From contig JAGRPP010000031.1 of the NCBI GenBank assembly GCA_019449415.1, forward strand, positions 1-64,000: DNA of 64,000 nucleotides. Direction: 5' to 3'. The DNA comes from Geothrix sp. Lineage in GTDB: Bacteria; Acidobacteriota; Holophagae; Holophagales; Holophagaceae. The notes beneath the pieces are model-generated. The model was not told the origin of the DNA, ran no database searches, and was given only the letters and a program-made list of their open reading frames with translations. The position numbers and the translations under genes were made by a program. Below are positions 52,023 through 59,541 of this stretch, one piece after another. How positions within the stretch are numbered: the stretch's first letter is position 1; each line of letters starts with the position of its first letter.

Positions 52023-53249
52023 GTGCCGCCAGCATATCGGAATTCCCCTGCCCCGACCGAAAGCTGGCAAGGCCCCGTCGAACGGCTCGCCTGGGGCGGC
52101 AAAGGCGTGGGCCGCGCGGTGGACGGGCGCCTGTTGCTACTGGAGGCCCCCCTGGCCCTCTTCCCGGGCGAGGTGGTCGAGGCCACCGTCATCTGGAAGG
52201 CCCGCCACGGCGAGGGCCGCGTCACCCGCTGGATCACCCGGGACCCCCGCCGGACCGTGGCGGCCTGCCCGGTCGCCGGAACCTGCGGCGGCTGCGATCT
52301 CTGGGAGGCCGGGCGCCACGCCCCCGATCTCAAGCGGCAGATGGTGGCCGACCTCCTGCGCCGCCAGCTGGGCGAAGGCGTCGCCTGGGACTGGCGTCCC
52401 GCCCCGGAGGAGGCCCGTCGCCACCGCATCCAGCTGCACTGGGACGGCGCAGAGCTCGGCTATTTCCGGCGCCACAGCCACGCGCTCGTGCCGGTGGCCG
52501 CCTGCCCCGCCGCCGCCGAGCCCCTGTCCCTGGCCATTCCACGACTGAAGGAGGCCCTGATCGGGCGCGTCCTCACGACCCGCCCGGGCCGCTGGGAGCT
52601 GTCCACGGGCACTCCTGCCGGGACGATCCTCGCGACGGACGAGCGGGGCCGGTCCTGGTGCCTCGAACCCGATGGCTGGCACCGCAGCGAGGAGCCCCTG
52701 CGGCATCAGCTGCGCGGAATCGCGCTTCGGCACGAGCCCGGGGCCTTCTTCCAGGTGAGTCCCCCCTGGGCAGCCGAGGCCTTCGGCGACCTGCTGGAAG
52801 CCTGGGGTGTGAAAGGTCGCACCCTCTACGATCTCTACGGGGGCGTCGGCCTCTTCTCCGCCCTGCTCGGCAAGCAGTTCGACCGGCGCGTGCTGGTGGA
52901 ATCGGGCGAGGCGGCGGTGGCCTGGGCCCGGCGCAACCTGGAGGCCCTGGGGCTGCCCTCGGACTGCCTGGTGGGCGATGTGGCCGCCTGGGTGCCGGAA
53001 GGGTTGGGCCACCCGGAGGATGTGATCCTGCTCGATCCCCCGCGGGCCGGTCTCGAACCGGAACTCAGCGGCCGCCTCTGCGCCGCCGGAGCCGGCACGC
53101 TGGTGCTGGTGGGCTGCGACGGCGCCGCCTTCTGCCGCGATGTGAAGCGCCTCGGAGAGACCTGGGATCTGGAGAAGGTGGCCGTGCTCGACCTCTTCCC
53201 CCTCACCAGCCATGTGGAGTGCGTGGCGCTGATGACCAAGCGTCCATGA
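52023..53249 (+). CDS. RNA m5U methyltransferase, RlmD/TrmA family
   Basis: About 408 residues. Cys82, Cys88 and Cys91 in ACPVAGTCGGCDLW, with another Cys near ALVPVAACP, form an Fe-S cluster typical of RlmD-like enzymes. The SAM-binding loop is LYDLYGGVGLFSALLG, followed by LLDPPRAGLEPE and the catalytic Cys in LVGCDGAAFCRDV. The end, LFPLTSHVECVALM, is diagnostic. It methylates a uridine in 23S rRNA or tRNA; which one cannot be told. Two starts are possible, GTG 52023 and GTG 51978 (a G-run lies 9 nt before the latter). speD begins on its stop (ATGA). Confidence 0.9.
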   Translation: MPPAYRNSPAPTESWQGPVERLAWGGKGVGRAVDGRLLLLEAPLALFPGEVVEATVIWKARHGEGRVTRWITRDPRRTVAACPVAGTCGGCDLWEAGRHAPDLKRQMVADLLRRQLGEGVAWDWRPAPEEARRHRIQLHWDGAELGYFRRHSHALVPVAACPAAAEPLSLAIPRLKEALIGRVLTTRPGRWELSTGTPAGTILATDERGRSWCLEPDGWHRSEEPLRHQLRGIALRHEPGAFFQVSPPWAAEAFGDLLEAWGVKGRTLYDLYGGVGLFSALLGKQFDRRVLVESGEAAVAWARRNLEALGLPSDCLVGDVAAWVPEGLGHPEDVILLDPPRAGLEPELSGRLCAAGAGTLVLVGCDGAAFCRDVKRLGETWDLEKVAVLDLFPLTSHVECVALMTKRP

Positions 53250-53605
53250 GCGCGCTGGGCCACCACCTGCTCGTGGAATTCACGGGTTGCGAGGCGGCGG
53301 TTCTGGCCGACCTGGATCGGGTCACCGCCGCCATGCTGGAGGCCGCTCGGGTCTCTGGCGCCACCATCGTCACCCACAGCTTCCACCACTTCAGCCCCCA
53401 CGGCGTCAGCGGCGCGGTGATCATCGCGGAAAGCCACCTGGCCATCCACACCTGGCCCGAATACGGCTTCGCCGCCGTGGATTTCTTCAGCTGCGGCGGC
53501 GTGGACATGAATCGCGGCCTGGCTTGCCTGAAGGTGGCCTTCGACGCCCAGGCGGAAACCCGGCTCGAGTTGGAACGGGGCCCCCTTCGGGCGGTCAATC
53601 CCTGA
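53246..53605 (+). CDS. speD: S-adenosylmethionine decarboxylase proenzyme
   Basis: A 119-residue pyruvoyl enzyme precursor of the small bacterial (SpeH) type. It self-cleaves between Glu62 and Ser63 in IIAESHLAIHTWPEYG. His68 and Cys83 (FFSCGGVD) match the numbering of the Thermotoga enzyme exactly. It provides decarboxylated SAM for spermidine synthesis, but no speE is in the window. It is coupled to the RNA methyltransferase, another SAM user. Its 3' end overlaps the convergent ogt gene by 11 nt. Confidence 0.96.
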   Translation: MSALGHHLLVEFTGCEAAVLADLDRVTAAMLEAARVSGATIVTHSFHHFSPHGVSGAVIIAESHLAIHTWPEYGFAAVDFFSCGGVDMNRGLACLKVAFDAQAETRLELERGPLRAVNP

Positions 53606-54098
53606 TCGCCCCCTCCAGGCGCAACAGCCGCTCCTTCATGGGCAGGCCGCCCGCATAGCCGGTCAGCGTGCCACGGGCGCCGATCACACGGTGGCATGGG
53701 ACGAGGATCGACACGGGGTTGGCGCCGTTGGCCCGCCCCACGGCCCGACTGAGGTTGGCATCGCCGAGCTCCGCGGCCAGCTGTCCGTAGCTGCGGGTCT
53801 CGCCGAAGGGGATGCGCTGAAGGGCCGCCCAGACCCGCTGTTCGAAGACGCTGCCGCGGAGGCGGAACGGCACCTCGAAAACCGTCCTCCGCCCGGCGGC
53901 GTAGGCCTCCAGCTGTTCCCGGAGACGGTCCACCGAGTTCGCTTTCGGATGCGCGACCGGTCCCAGGCGCGCGAGCTTCGCCAGCAACGCGGCCCGGAAT
54001 TCGTGCTCGGCGAAACCCAGGTAGAGGACGGCACCCTCCGCGTCGAAGGCCGCCTGCACGGGCCCGAGGGAAGTTTCGATCCGGTGGATTCCGTTCAT
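53595..54098 (-). CDS. ogt: O6-alkylguanine-DNA alkyltransferase (paralogue 1)
   Basis: A 167-residue suicide repair protein that takes alkyl groups from O6-alkylguanine. Cys135 sits in ILVPCHRVIG, with SRAVGRANGANP (recognition helix) just before and GYAGGLPMKERLLRLE after. The N-terminal domain begins SLGPVQAAFDAEG. ATG 54098 overlaps the stop of the Ada/AlkA gene (ATGA), placing it last in an operon of four alkylation-repair genes. Confidence 0.96.
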   Translation of the reverse strand: MNGIHRIETSLGPVQAAFDAEGAVLYLGFAEHEFRAALLAKLARLGPVAHPKANSVDRLREQLEAYAAGRRTVFEVPFRLRGSVFEQRVWAALQRIPFGETRSYGQLAAELGDANLSRAVGRANGANPVSILVPCHRVIGARGTLTGYAGGLPMKERLLRLEGAIRD

Positions 54099-55510
54099 GC
54101 GGGGGTTCCCTTCAGGCTGGACCAGAGGTGGAAGGTGGCGAGGCTGCGGTGGGGGGCGAAGGGCGCCATGAGCCGTTGCGTCCCCGCGGCATCCGGCCGC
54201 GTCTCCAGGTGGAACCAACGCTGGAGGGCCAGGGTGAGCCCTGCATCGCCCACGGGCACACAGTCGCGGAAGCCGAGACCCCGCATCAGCACATACTGGG
54301 CCGTCCAGGGGCCGCAGCCTCGCAGGGCGAGCAGGTCCCTGGAAGCGCCGGTGGCGGTGGCCCGAGCCTCCAGCCGCAACCGACCCGCTGCCACTTCGGC
54401 CGCGGCGTGGAGCAGATACTCGGCCTTGCGCCGGGAGAACCTCAGGGCCAGCAGATCTTCGGGCTGCAGCGTGGAGATCTGCGCGGCATCGGGGTGGGCG
54501 AAGAGCCCTTCCCCCGCAGGGATCCCGGCCCGGCGGATCAGGTCGCGCCGCAGGGCGTAGGCAAAGGCCAGGTTCACCTGCTGGCCCAGGATGGCCCACA
54601 CCAGCGCCTCGAAAGCGTCCAGAGTGAGCAGCGCCCTCAGCCCCTCTCTCCCCCGGGCCAGGTCCGGATGCGCCGCCTCGAAGACCGCAGGTTCCTCCTG
54701 CCATCCCAGCAGCCGGAGCGCGGCACCATGGGCCTGGGCCATGGCCCTGGGCCCCCCGGCCCCCTTGAGCGACACTTCGACGGCGCCCGCGGCGAAGGTC
54801 AGGGCGAGAACGGAGGCCCGGCCTTCACACAGGAAGGCCTTGACGAGGCGTGGACCCTCCACCCGCTCGGACACGCTGGCGGCATCCCGGCCATGGAAGC
54901 GCAGGACATCCTCCACGCGGAGTCCCACGGGCTGCGGCAGCGTGAAGCCGTCGGAACCCAGCATGGTGCGGTAGGCACCTGGGCTGAGGCCCGTCTGCCG
55001 GCGGAAGGCCTCATGGAACCCCGAGGCGCTTTCGTAGCCCGATCCGAAGGCCAGGTCGGCCAGGTCCCCCTCGCCTACCGCGAGCCGGGCACAGGCCGCC
55101 TGGATGCGGATGCGCTGGAGAAAGGCTGCGGGCTGCGCGTGGGCATGCTCCCGGAACAAGGTCTTCAGCTTGGTAAGACCCACGCCGGCGGCCTCGGCCA
55201 GGGCCTCCACCTCGGGAAAGGCTGCGGGATCCGCCGAGGCCTGCGCCATGGCGTCCTCCAGCCGGGCCAGATCTGCGTCTTCGCCCCGGTAGAAGGCATC
55301 GGGCCGGCATCGCTTGCAGGGCCGAAGGCCTGCCGCATGAGCCGCCGCTTCATCCGCGAAGAAGCGCACATTGCGGGCCAGGGGCTTCCGCGCGGGGCAG
55401 GAAGGCAGGCAGTAGATCCCGGTGGTGAGGACACCCGTGAGCACCCGCCCGTCGAAGGAGGCGTCCTTCGCCAGGATCCGTTCGTAGAGGTGCTCATCCG
55501 ACCAGCGCAT
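54095..55510 (-). CDS. Ada zinc/AraC domain - AlkA DNA glycosylase fusion
   Basis: A 471-residue fusion. The Ada-type zinc domain has Cys34, Cys38, Cys65 and Cys68 (GIYCLPSCPARKP, RPCKRCRPD); the first is the methylphosphotriester acceptor in E. coli Ada. An AraC-type helix-turn-helix spans about 85-175 (LAFGSGYESASGFHEAFRRQTGLSPGAYR). Residues 190-460 are an AlkA-like glycosylase, with VWAILGQQVNLAFAYALRRDLI, the helix-hairpin-helix LLALRGCGPWTAQYVLMRGLG and the catalytic Asp in VPVGDAGLTLAL. It lacks the Ogt domain of Ada, but Ogt genes flank it. It probably both senses methylation, switching on the operon, and excises alkylated bases. Confidence 0.94.
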   Translation of the reverse strand: MRWSDEHLYERILAKDASFDGRVLTGVLTTGIYCLPSCPARKPLARNVRFFADEAAAHAAGLRPCKRCRPDAFYRGEDADLARLEDAMAQASADPAAFPEVEALAEAAGVGLTKLKTLFREHAHAQPAAFLQRIRIQAACARLAVGEGDLADLAFGSGYESASGFHEAFRRQTGLSPGAYRTMLGSDGFTLPQPVGLRVEDVLRFHGRDAASVSERVEGPRLVKAFLCEGRASVLALTFAAGAVEVSLKGAGGPRAMAQAHGAALRLLGWQEEPAVFEAAHPDLARGREGLRALLTLDAFEALVWAILGQQVNLAFAYALRRDLIRRAGIPAGEGLFAHPDAAQISTLQPEDLLALRFSRRKAEYLLHAAAEVAAGRLRLEARATATGASRDLLALRGCGPWTAQYVLMRGLGFRDCVPVGDAGLTLALQRWFHLETRPDAAGTQRLMAPFAPHRSLATFHLWSSLKGTPA

Positions 55511-55593
55511 GGCTTCATGCTACGGGCCCCGGAAAGGGAAGTCCTCCGCTGGGCGGCGCCGGAATTTTTCGTTGTGTTCCGCGTTCCCGTTTC

Positions 55594-56106
55594 CTAGTCC
55601 CACTCCAAGGGCAGAGCCGGTTGGGGCGGGGCCTTGGGCAGCACGCCCTCCAGGCGGAGTAGGAATTCTTTCATGTCCAAGCCCCCGGCATAGCCCACCA
55701 GGGATCCATCCGATCCGATCACGCGATGGCAAGGGATGAGGATGGCGATGGGGTTGGCGCCGTTGGCGCGGGCCGCGGCACGGATGCACTTCTCGTCTCC
55801 CAGGCGCCGGGCCAGTTCCAGGTACGAAATGGCCTGGCCGTAGGGGATCTTCTGCAGTTCCTTCCAGACTCGCCGCTGGAAATCCGTGCCTTCGGCCACC
55901 ATGGGGATGTTGAAGTCCCGCAGATTCCCCGAGAAGTAGGCCTCCAGCTGCCGCTTCAGGTAGGGCAGGCTCCTCGGCGCGGGCCCCTCAGGCTGGAGGG
56001 GCGGCCGCCCATGCAGGCGCACCAGGTGGATCAGGCGCCCTTCCCCATCGAAGGCCGCGCCCAGATCTCCCAGGGGTGTGGACAGCGGATGGAAGGACCC
56101 GTTCAT
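55594..56106 (-). CDS. ogt: O6-alkylguanine-DNA alkyltransferase (paralogue 2)
   Basis: A 170-residue alkyltransferase. Cys126 lies in ILIPCHRVIGSDGSLVGYAGG, preceded by IRAAARANGANP. The N-terminal domain starts STPLGDLGAAFDGEG. The C-terminus has a proline-rich extension (PKAPPQPALPLEWD). It is distinct in sequence from paralogue 1, so the two may differ in substrate range. It lies between the PTHR-type paralogue and the Ada/AlkA fusion; the 83-nt gap to the latter could hold a promoter. Confidence 0.94.
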   Translation of the reverse strand: MNGSFHPLSTPLGDLGAAFDGEGRLIHLVRLHGRPPLQPEGPAPRSLPYLKRQLEAYFSGNLRDFNIPMVAEGTDFQRRVWKELQKIPYGQAISYLELARRLGDEKCIRAAARANGANPIAILIPCHRVIGSDGSLVGYAGGLDMKEFLLRLEGVLPKAPPQPALPLEWD

Positions 56107-56166
56107 GGGCACAAGAATGGCAGAATCAGGAGACTTAGGTGCAGATCCCGGGCCATCGGCCCCAGG

Positions 56167-56631
56167 CTAGGGCCGCCGCCACCCCATGCCCGTCTCCAGA
56201 TCCCGCAGCGCCTTGGGCAGGGGGCCCTCCCCCGGCAGCAGCACCCGGTGCGTGGGCACGAGCAGGGCGATGGGATTGGCGGCGCAGGCCATGATGATCA
56301 AGTCCTCCTCCAGGCCCAGCCAGGCCGCCAGATCCGCGGGCTGCCTGGATTGGCCGTAGGGGATCGTCCGGACCGTGTCCCAGACGCGGAGTTCCAGGAC
56401 CGAACCCTGGGGATCGACGGGAATGGTGAAGGTCCGCAGGGTGCCGGCCAGGTAGGCCTCCAGCTGCCGATCCAGGAACCGCTTGGCCTCTCGCTGCTCC
56501 TTGGGCGGAAGAGGGCTGGTCTTGCGGGGATCAAGACCTTCCACCGCCAACTCCCGCAGCCGTCCCCGGCCGTCGAAAGCGGCTCGCATCGGCCCCATCG
56601 GGGTATTCAGCTCGTAATGCCAGAGGACCAT
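56167..56631 (-). CDS. Alkyltransferase-like protein with PTHR in place of PCHR (paralogue 3)
   Basis: A 154-residue relative of the two Ogt proteins in the same operon, with the N-terminal domain (LNTPMGPMRAAFDGRGRL) still present. The active-site motif is LVPTHRVLLP: Thr127 (codon ACG) replaces the alkyl-accepting Cys. The SRAVGRANGANP helix is also changed, to IIMACAANPIA, losing the arginine that usually flips the base. Known alkyltransferase-like proteins bear Trp or Ala there, bind O6-alkylguanine and hand it to nucleotide excision repair. This one may do the same, or regulate, or be decaying. The start is chosen by alignment with the paralogues; an upstream ATG at 56667 overlaps the mqnA start. 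Confidence 0.82.
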   Translation of the reverse strand: MVLWHYELNTPMGPMRAAFDGRGRLRELAVEGLDPRKTSPLPPKEQREAKRFLDRQLEAYLAGTLRTFTIPVDPQGSVLELRVWDTVRTIPYGQSRQPADLAAWLGLEEDLIIMACAANPIALLVPTHRVLLPGEGPLPKALRDLETGMGWRRP

Positions 56632-56665
56632 CAGGGAATCATCGCAGGGTCGGTAGACTGTTTCC

Positions 56666-57475
56666 ATGGTCACCGAACCTTTCCGCCTGTCCATCATCGA
56701 CTACTTGAACGCCGCTCCCCTCAACCACGGATTCAAGCACGGCCTCGGCTGGGAGCACTTCCACCTGAAGTTCCACTATCCCTCGGCCTGCGCCGACCGT
56801 CTGCGGTCCGGTGAGGTGGATGCGGGCATCGTCAGCTCCATTGAGTACCTGCGGATCCCGGACCTCCTCATCGTGCCGGGCCTCTGCATCGCCTCCCCGA
56901 AGCGCGTCCGCAGCGTGGTAATCCTCTCCAAGGTGCCGCCGGAGCAGATCCGCAGCCTGGCCCTGGATACCTCCAGCCGGACCAGCGTGGTGCTGGGACA
57001 ACTCATCCTCCGGGAGCGCTACGGCGTGAGCCCGGAGATCACGGACATGGGCCCCGACCTGCCCGCCATGCTCGAGGCCCACGATGCCGCCCTGATGATT
57101 GGGGACTCCGCCATGCGGGCCCCCCGTCAGGGGCTCTTCGTCCTGGATCTGGCCGAGGAGTGGCATGCCTGGACCGGCCTACCCTTCGTCTTCGCCCTGT
57201 GGCTGGTCCGCAAGAACGCCCCGCAGCTGCCCGTACCCGGCGGCGTGGCCTCCTTCTTCCACCGGAGCTACGAGATCGGCCAGGCCCAGCTGCCCGCCAT
57301 CATCGAAGAGGCCCGCCGCACCATCGGCTGGACCAAAATCGAACTGCACGAATACCTCACGGAAAACATCAGCTACACCCTGGGCGAAGCCGAACGGGAA
57401 AGCCTTGCCCTCTTCTTCGAGAAGGCCGTGCGACACGGCTTTGCGCCCGAGGAGAAGCCGCTGCGGTTTCTCTGA
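56666..57475 (+). CDS. mqnA: Chorismate dehydratase of the futalosine menaquinone pathway
   Basis: A 269-residue periplasmic-binding-fold enzyme that forms 3-enolpyruvylbenzoate, the first committed step of the futalosine route. SIIDYLNAAPLNHGF near the start, RLRSGEVDAGIVSSIEYLRI, LDTSSRTSVVLGQLILRERYG and ALMIGDSAM are MqnA hallmarks. WTGLPFVFALWLVRK is also typical. It implies menaquinone made without MenF-type genes. The start is divergent from the alkyltransferase-like gene. The prolidase gene follows after 62 nt. Confidence 0.93.
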   Translation: MVTEPFRLSIIDYLNAAPLNHGFKHGLGWEHFHLKFHYPSACADRLRSGEVDAGIVSSIEYLRIPDLLIVPGLCIASPKRVRSVVILSKVPPEQIRSLALDTSSRTSVVLGQLILRERYGVSPEITDMGPDLPAMLEAHDAALMIGDSAMRAPRQGLFVLDLAEEWHAWTGLPFVFALWLVRKNAPQLPVPGGVASFFHRSYEIGQAQLPAIIEEARRTIGWTKIELHEYLTENISYTLGEAERESLALFFEKAVRHGFAPEEKPLRFL

Positions 57476-57537
57476 TCGCCAGCCTTTCTGATTCATCGGG
57501 CCGACTGAGCGCCCGATCCCCCACCCCAAGGACTCCC

Positions 57538-58848
57538 ATGACCGACCTCGCCGCTCTCTACCTCACCCACATCGCCGACCGCCAGCGCACTGCCGCCGAG
57601 GCCCTGGCCGAGACGGGCTTCGATGCCCTGATCATCTCCAGCGGGAAGGTCTACACGCACTTCGCCGACGATCAGGACGCCCCCTTCCACCCCGTTCCCC
57701 ACTTCGCCCACTGGTGCCCCATGGCGGGACCGCACCACCTCCTCGTGATCCGTCCCGGCCAGAAGCCGCGGCTCATCCGCTACGCCCCCGAGGATTTCTG
57801 GTACGAGCAGGCCCCCTTGGGGAACCCCTTCTGGGCGTCGGCCTTCGAGCTCGAAGAGGCGGGCACGGTCGACGAGGTCTGGAAGCTCCTGGGAAACCCC
57901 ACCCGGGCGGCCTACATCGGCAACGAGACCGACCGCGCCGGAGCGGCCGGCCTGGAGGTCAATCCAGCCGGACTCACGGCCCATCTGGATTGGTACCGCA
58001 CCACCAAGTCGGCCTACGAGGTTCAGAGCATCGAGGAAGCCACGGTGCTGGCCGCCCGGGGCCACCTGGCCGCCAAGGCCGCCTTCCTCGCCGGCGCCAG
58101 TGAACTCGAGATCCACCACGCCTATGTCCAGGCCGTGGGCATCGTGGATCATGAGCTGCCCTACGGCAGCATCGTGGCCCTCAACGAGAAGGGCGCCACC
58201 CTCCACTACGAGGGCAAGCGCACCCTGAAGAACGGCTTCGTCATGCTCATCGACGCCGGCGCCCAGGTCCGAGGCTATGCCTCCGACATCACCCGCACCG
58301 TGGCCGCGCCCCACTGCGACAGCCGCTTCGCGGCTCTGGTGGACGGCATGGAGAAGCTCGAGCTCCAGCTCTGCGATCTGGTGAAGCCGGGGCTGCCCTA
58401 CGGTGACCTGCATCATCAGGGGCATCTGGCCATCGCGGGTCTGCTGAAGGATCACGGCCTCTTGAACGCAAGCCCCGAGGAGGCCGTGGAGAAGGGCTAT
58501 AGCCGTCCCTTCTTCCCCCACGGCCTGGGTCATCACCTGGGCATCCAGGTGCATGATGTGGCCGGCCGGCAGGGCGGGCCGGACGGCACGGTCGCGCCCC
58601 CGCCGGCCCAGCATCCCACCCTGCGCACCACCCGCACCATCGATGCGGGGCAGGTCTTCACCGTGGAGCCGGGCCTCTACTTCATTCCCATGCTGCTCCG
58701 TCCCTTCCGCACGAACGAGCACAAGACCGCCTTCAACTGGAAGCTCATCGACGAACTCACCCCCTGCGGCGGGATCCGCATCGAGGACAACCTTCTGGTG
58801 ACCGCCAACGGGCATCGCAATCTCACCCGGCCGCATCTCCCCAACTGA
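57538..58848 (+). CDS. pepQ: Xaa-Pro dipeptidase (M24B prolidase, PepQ-like)
   Basis: A 436-residue metallopeptidase that splits dipeptides ending in proline. The pita-bread domain has the dinuclear metal ligands Asp in MLIDAGAQV and GYASDITRTV, His in FFPHGLGHHLGIQVHD, Glu in FTVEPGLYF and Glu in GIRIEDNLLV. No signal peptide is present, so it is cytoplasmic and could finish peptides made by the secreted prolyl peptidases in this window. AAGGA lies 7 nt upstream of ATG 57538. The last 23 codons and stop are repeated at 58935-59005. Confidence 0.93.
   Translation: MTDLAALYLTHIADRQRTAAEALAETGFDALIISSGKVYTHFADDQDAPFHPVPHFAHWCPMAGPHHLLVIRPGQKPRLIRYAPEDFWYEQAPLGNPFWASAFELEEAGTVDEVWKLLGNPTRAAYIGNETDRAGAAGLEVNPAGLTAHLDWYRTTKSAYEVQSIEEATVLAARGHLAAKAAFLAGASELEIHHAYVQAVGIVDHELPYGSIVALNEKGATLHYEGKRTLKNGFVMLIDAGAQVRGYASDITRTVAAPHCDSRFAALVDGMEKLELQLCDLVKPGLPYGDLHHQGHLAIAGLLKDHGLLNASPEEAVEKGYSRPFFPHGLGHHLGIQVHDVAGRQGGPDGTVAPPPAQHPTLRTTRTIDAGQVFTVEPGLYFIPMLLRPFRTNEHKTAFNWKLIDELTPCGGIRIEDNLLVTANGHRNLTRPHLPN
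58778..58848 (+). repeat. Tail repeat B, copy 1 (end of the prolidase gene)
   Basis: The 71 nt that end the gene and encode its last metal ligand Glu. They recur at 58935-59005 with two differences, CTT to CTG and CTC to CTG, both silent leucine changes. Confidence 0.92.
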
Positions 58849-58875
58849 GCTGCGGATCCGGACTACCCCCCGATC

Positions 58876-58896
58876 GCACAGCGCCCCGCGCTGTGC
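58876..58896. repeat. Stem-loop between the two tail copies of the prolidase gene
   Basis: GCACAGCGC pairs perfectly with GCGCTGTGC over a CCC loop, a 9-bp stem. It lies 27 nt after the true stop and 38 nt before tail copy 2. Confidence 0.78.
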
Positions 58897-58934
58897 TCCC
58901 ACTCAGCCTCCGGCTTCGTGGAGGGGGCCCCGTT

Positions 58935-59005
58935 GCATCGAGGACAACCTGCTGGTGACCGCCAACGGGCATCGCAATCTCACCCGGCCGCATCTGCCCA
59001 ACTGA
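58935..59005 (+). repeat. Tail repeat B, copy 2 (displaced end of a prolidase gene)
   Basis: This copy matches 69 of 71 nt of the prolidase 3' end with its stop codon, but has no start codon or body. Since both differences are silent, it reads as the end of another allele. No separate product is expected. Confidence 0.9.
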
Positions 59006-59199
59006 TCGGGAACCTCCACCCACCGACCACCGGGACGGATAAAAACGAGTTCATCTTCGCCAACCGCGCGTCAACAGGGCAGTTCCTGTGGCTTCAATTC
59101 CGCAGTTCTGCCTTGTGGCTCGGCCTGCCTTCGGGTCTGATGGGAAGACTCCGACCCTTCCATTTTCGGCCCCCATCCCCCGTTTCGAGGAGCGTCTTC

Positions 59200-59532
59200 G
59201 TGTCTGCCGAGGCTTTCGATCCCACCCGCGACCACCGCATCAGCCGAGAGGAGGCCGCCGGCCTGGTCTTGGCCTTCCAGGCCGGAGTCGGCCCCGGAAC
59301 CCACCACGCCTCCGCCTTCAATCGCAGCGCCTTTGAGCAGCTCCTCGCCCAGCCCGGGGCCGCCGGCATCCGCATCTACCGAGCCCAGCACGAAGACGGA
59401 TCACCCACGATGGTGATGGTGGCGGTGGACCCGGAGGGTGTGGACCTCGACGCGCCGGCATGCGTCTTTGCCCAGAACTCCCACGACTGCCCACCCGACT
59501 GTGCCGGCTCGCGCCTGTCGAAGTTTCCCTGA
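59200..59532 (+). CDS. Small hypothetical protein with C-terminal DCPPxC motif
   Basis: A 110-residue protein from GTG 59200, with GAGGAGCG ahead. Recognisable blocks are SAFNRSAFEQLLAQPGAAGIRIYRAQ, MVMVAVDPEGVDLD and the end NSHDCPPDC. The GIRIY / VGVD-like / CPPxC arrangement recalls a family of small uncharacterised proteins that I remember from Bacteroidota; the comparison is from memory and untested. The two C-terminal cysteines could bind metal or form a disulfide. There is no signal peptide. It is followed after 9 nt by a multi-pass membrane protein and then a kinase. Confidence 0.65.
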   Translation: MSAEAFDPTRDHRISREEAAGLVLAFQAGVGPGTHHASAFNRSAFEQLLAQPGAAGIRIYRAQHEDGSPTMVMVAVDPEGVDLDAPACVFAQNSHDCPPDCAGSRLSKFP

Positions 59533-59541
59533 TCCCGGCCC

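Larger units (their letters stand above)
58849..59199. other. Intergenic region holding the displaced prolidase tail
   Basis: This 351-nt gap contains the stem-loop (58876-58896), tail copy 2 (58935-59005) and then about 190 nt in which I see nothing beyond the GAGGAGC ribosome site of the next gene at 59187-59193. The open frames here translate into low-complexity sequence. Confidence 0.6.

Noticed and set aside
50537-53605. 1022-codon plus frame ending with SpeD
   Set aside because: Only the last 119 codons (from 53246) are a protein. The rest is antisense to the HD-GYP gene and out of frame with the RNA methyltransferase.
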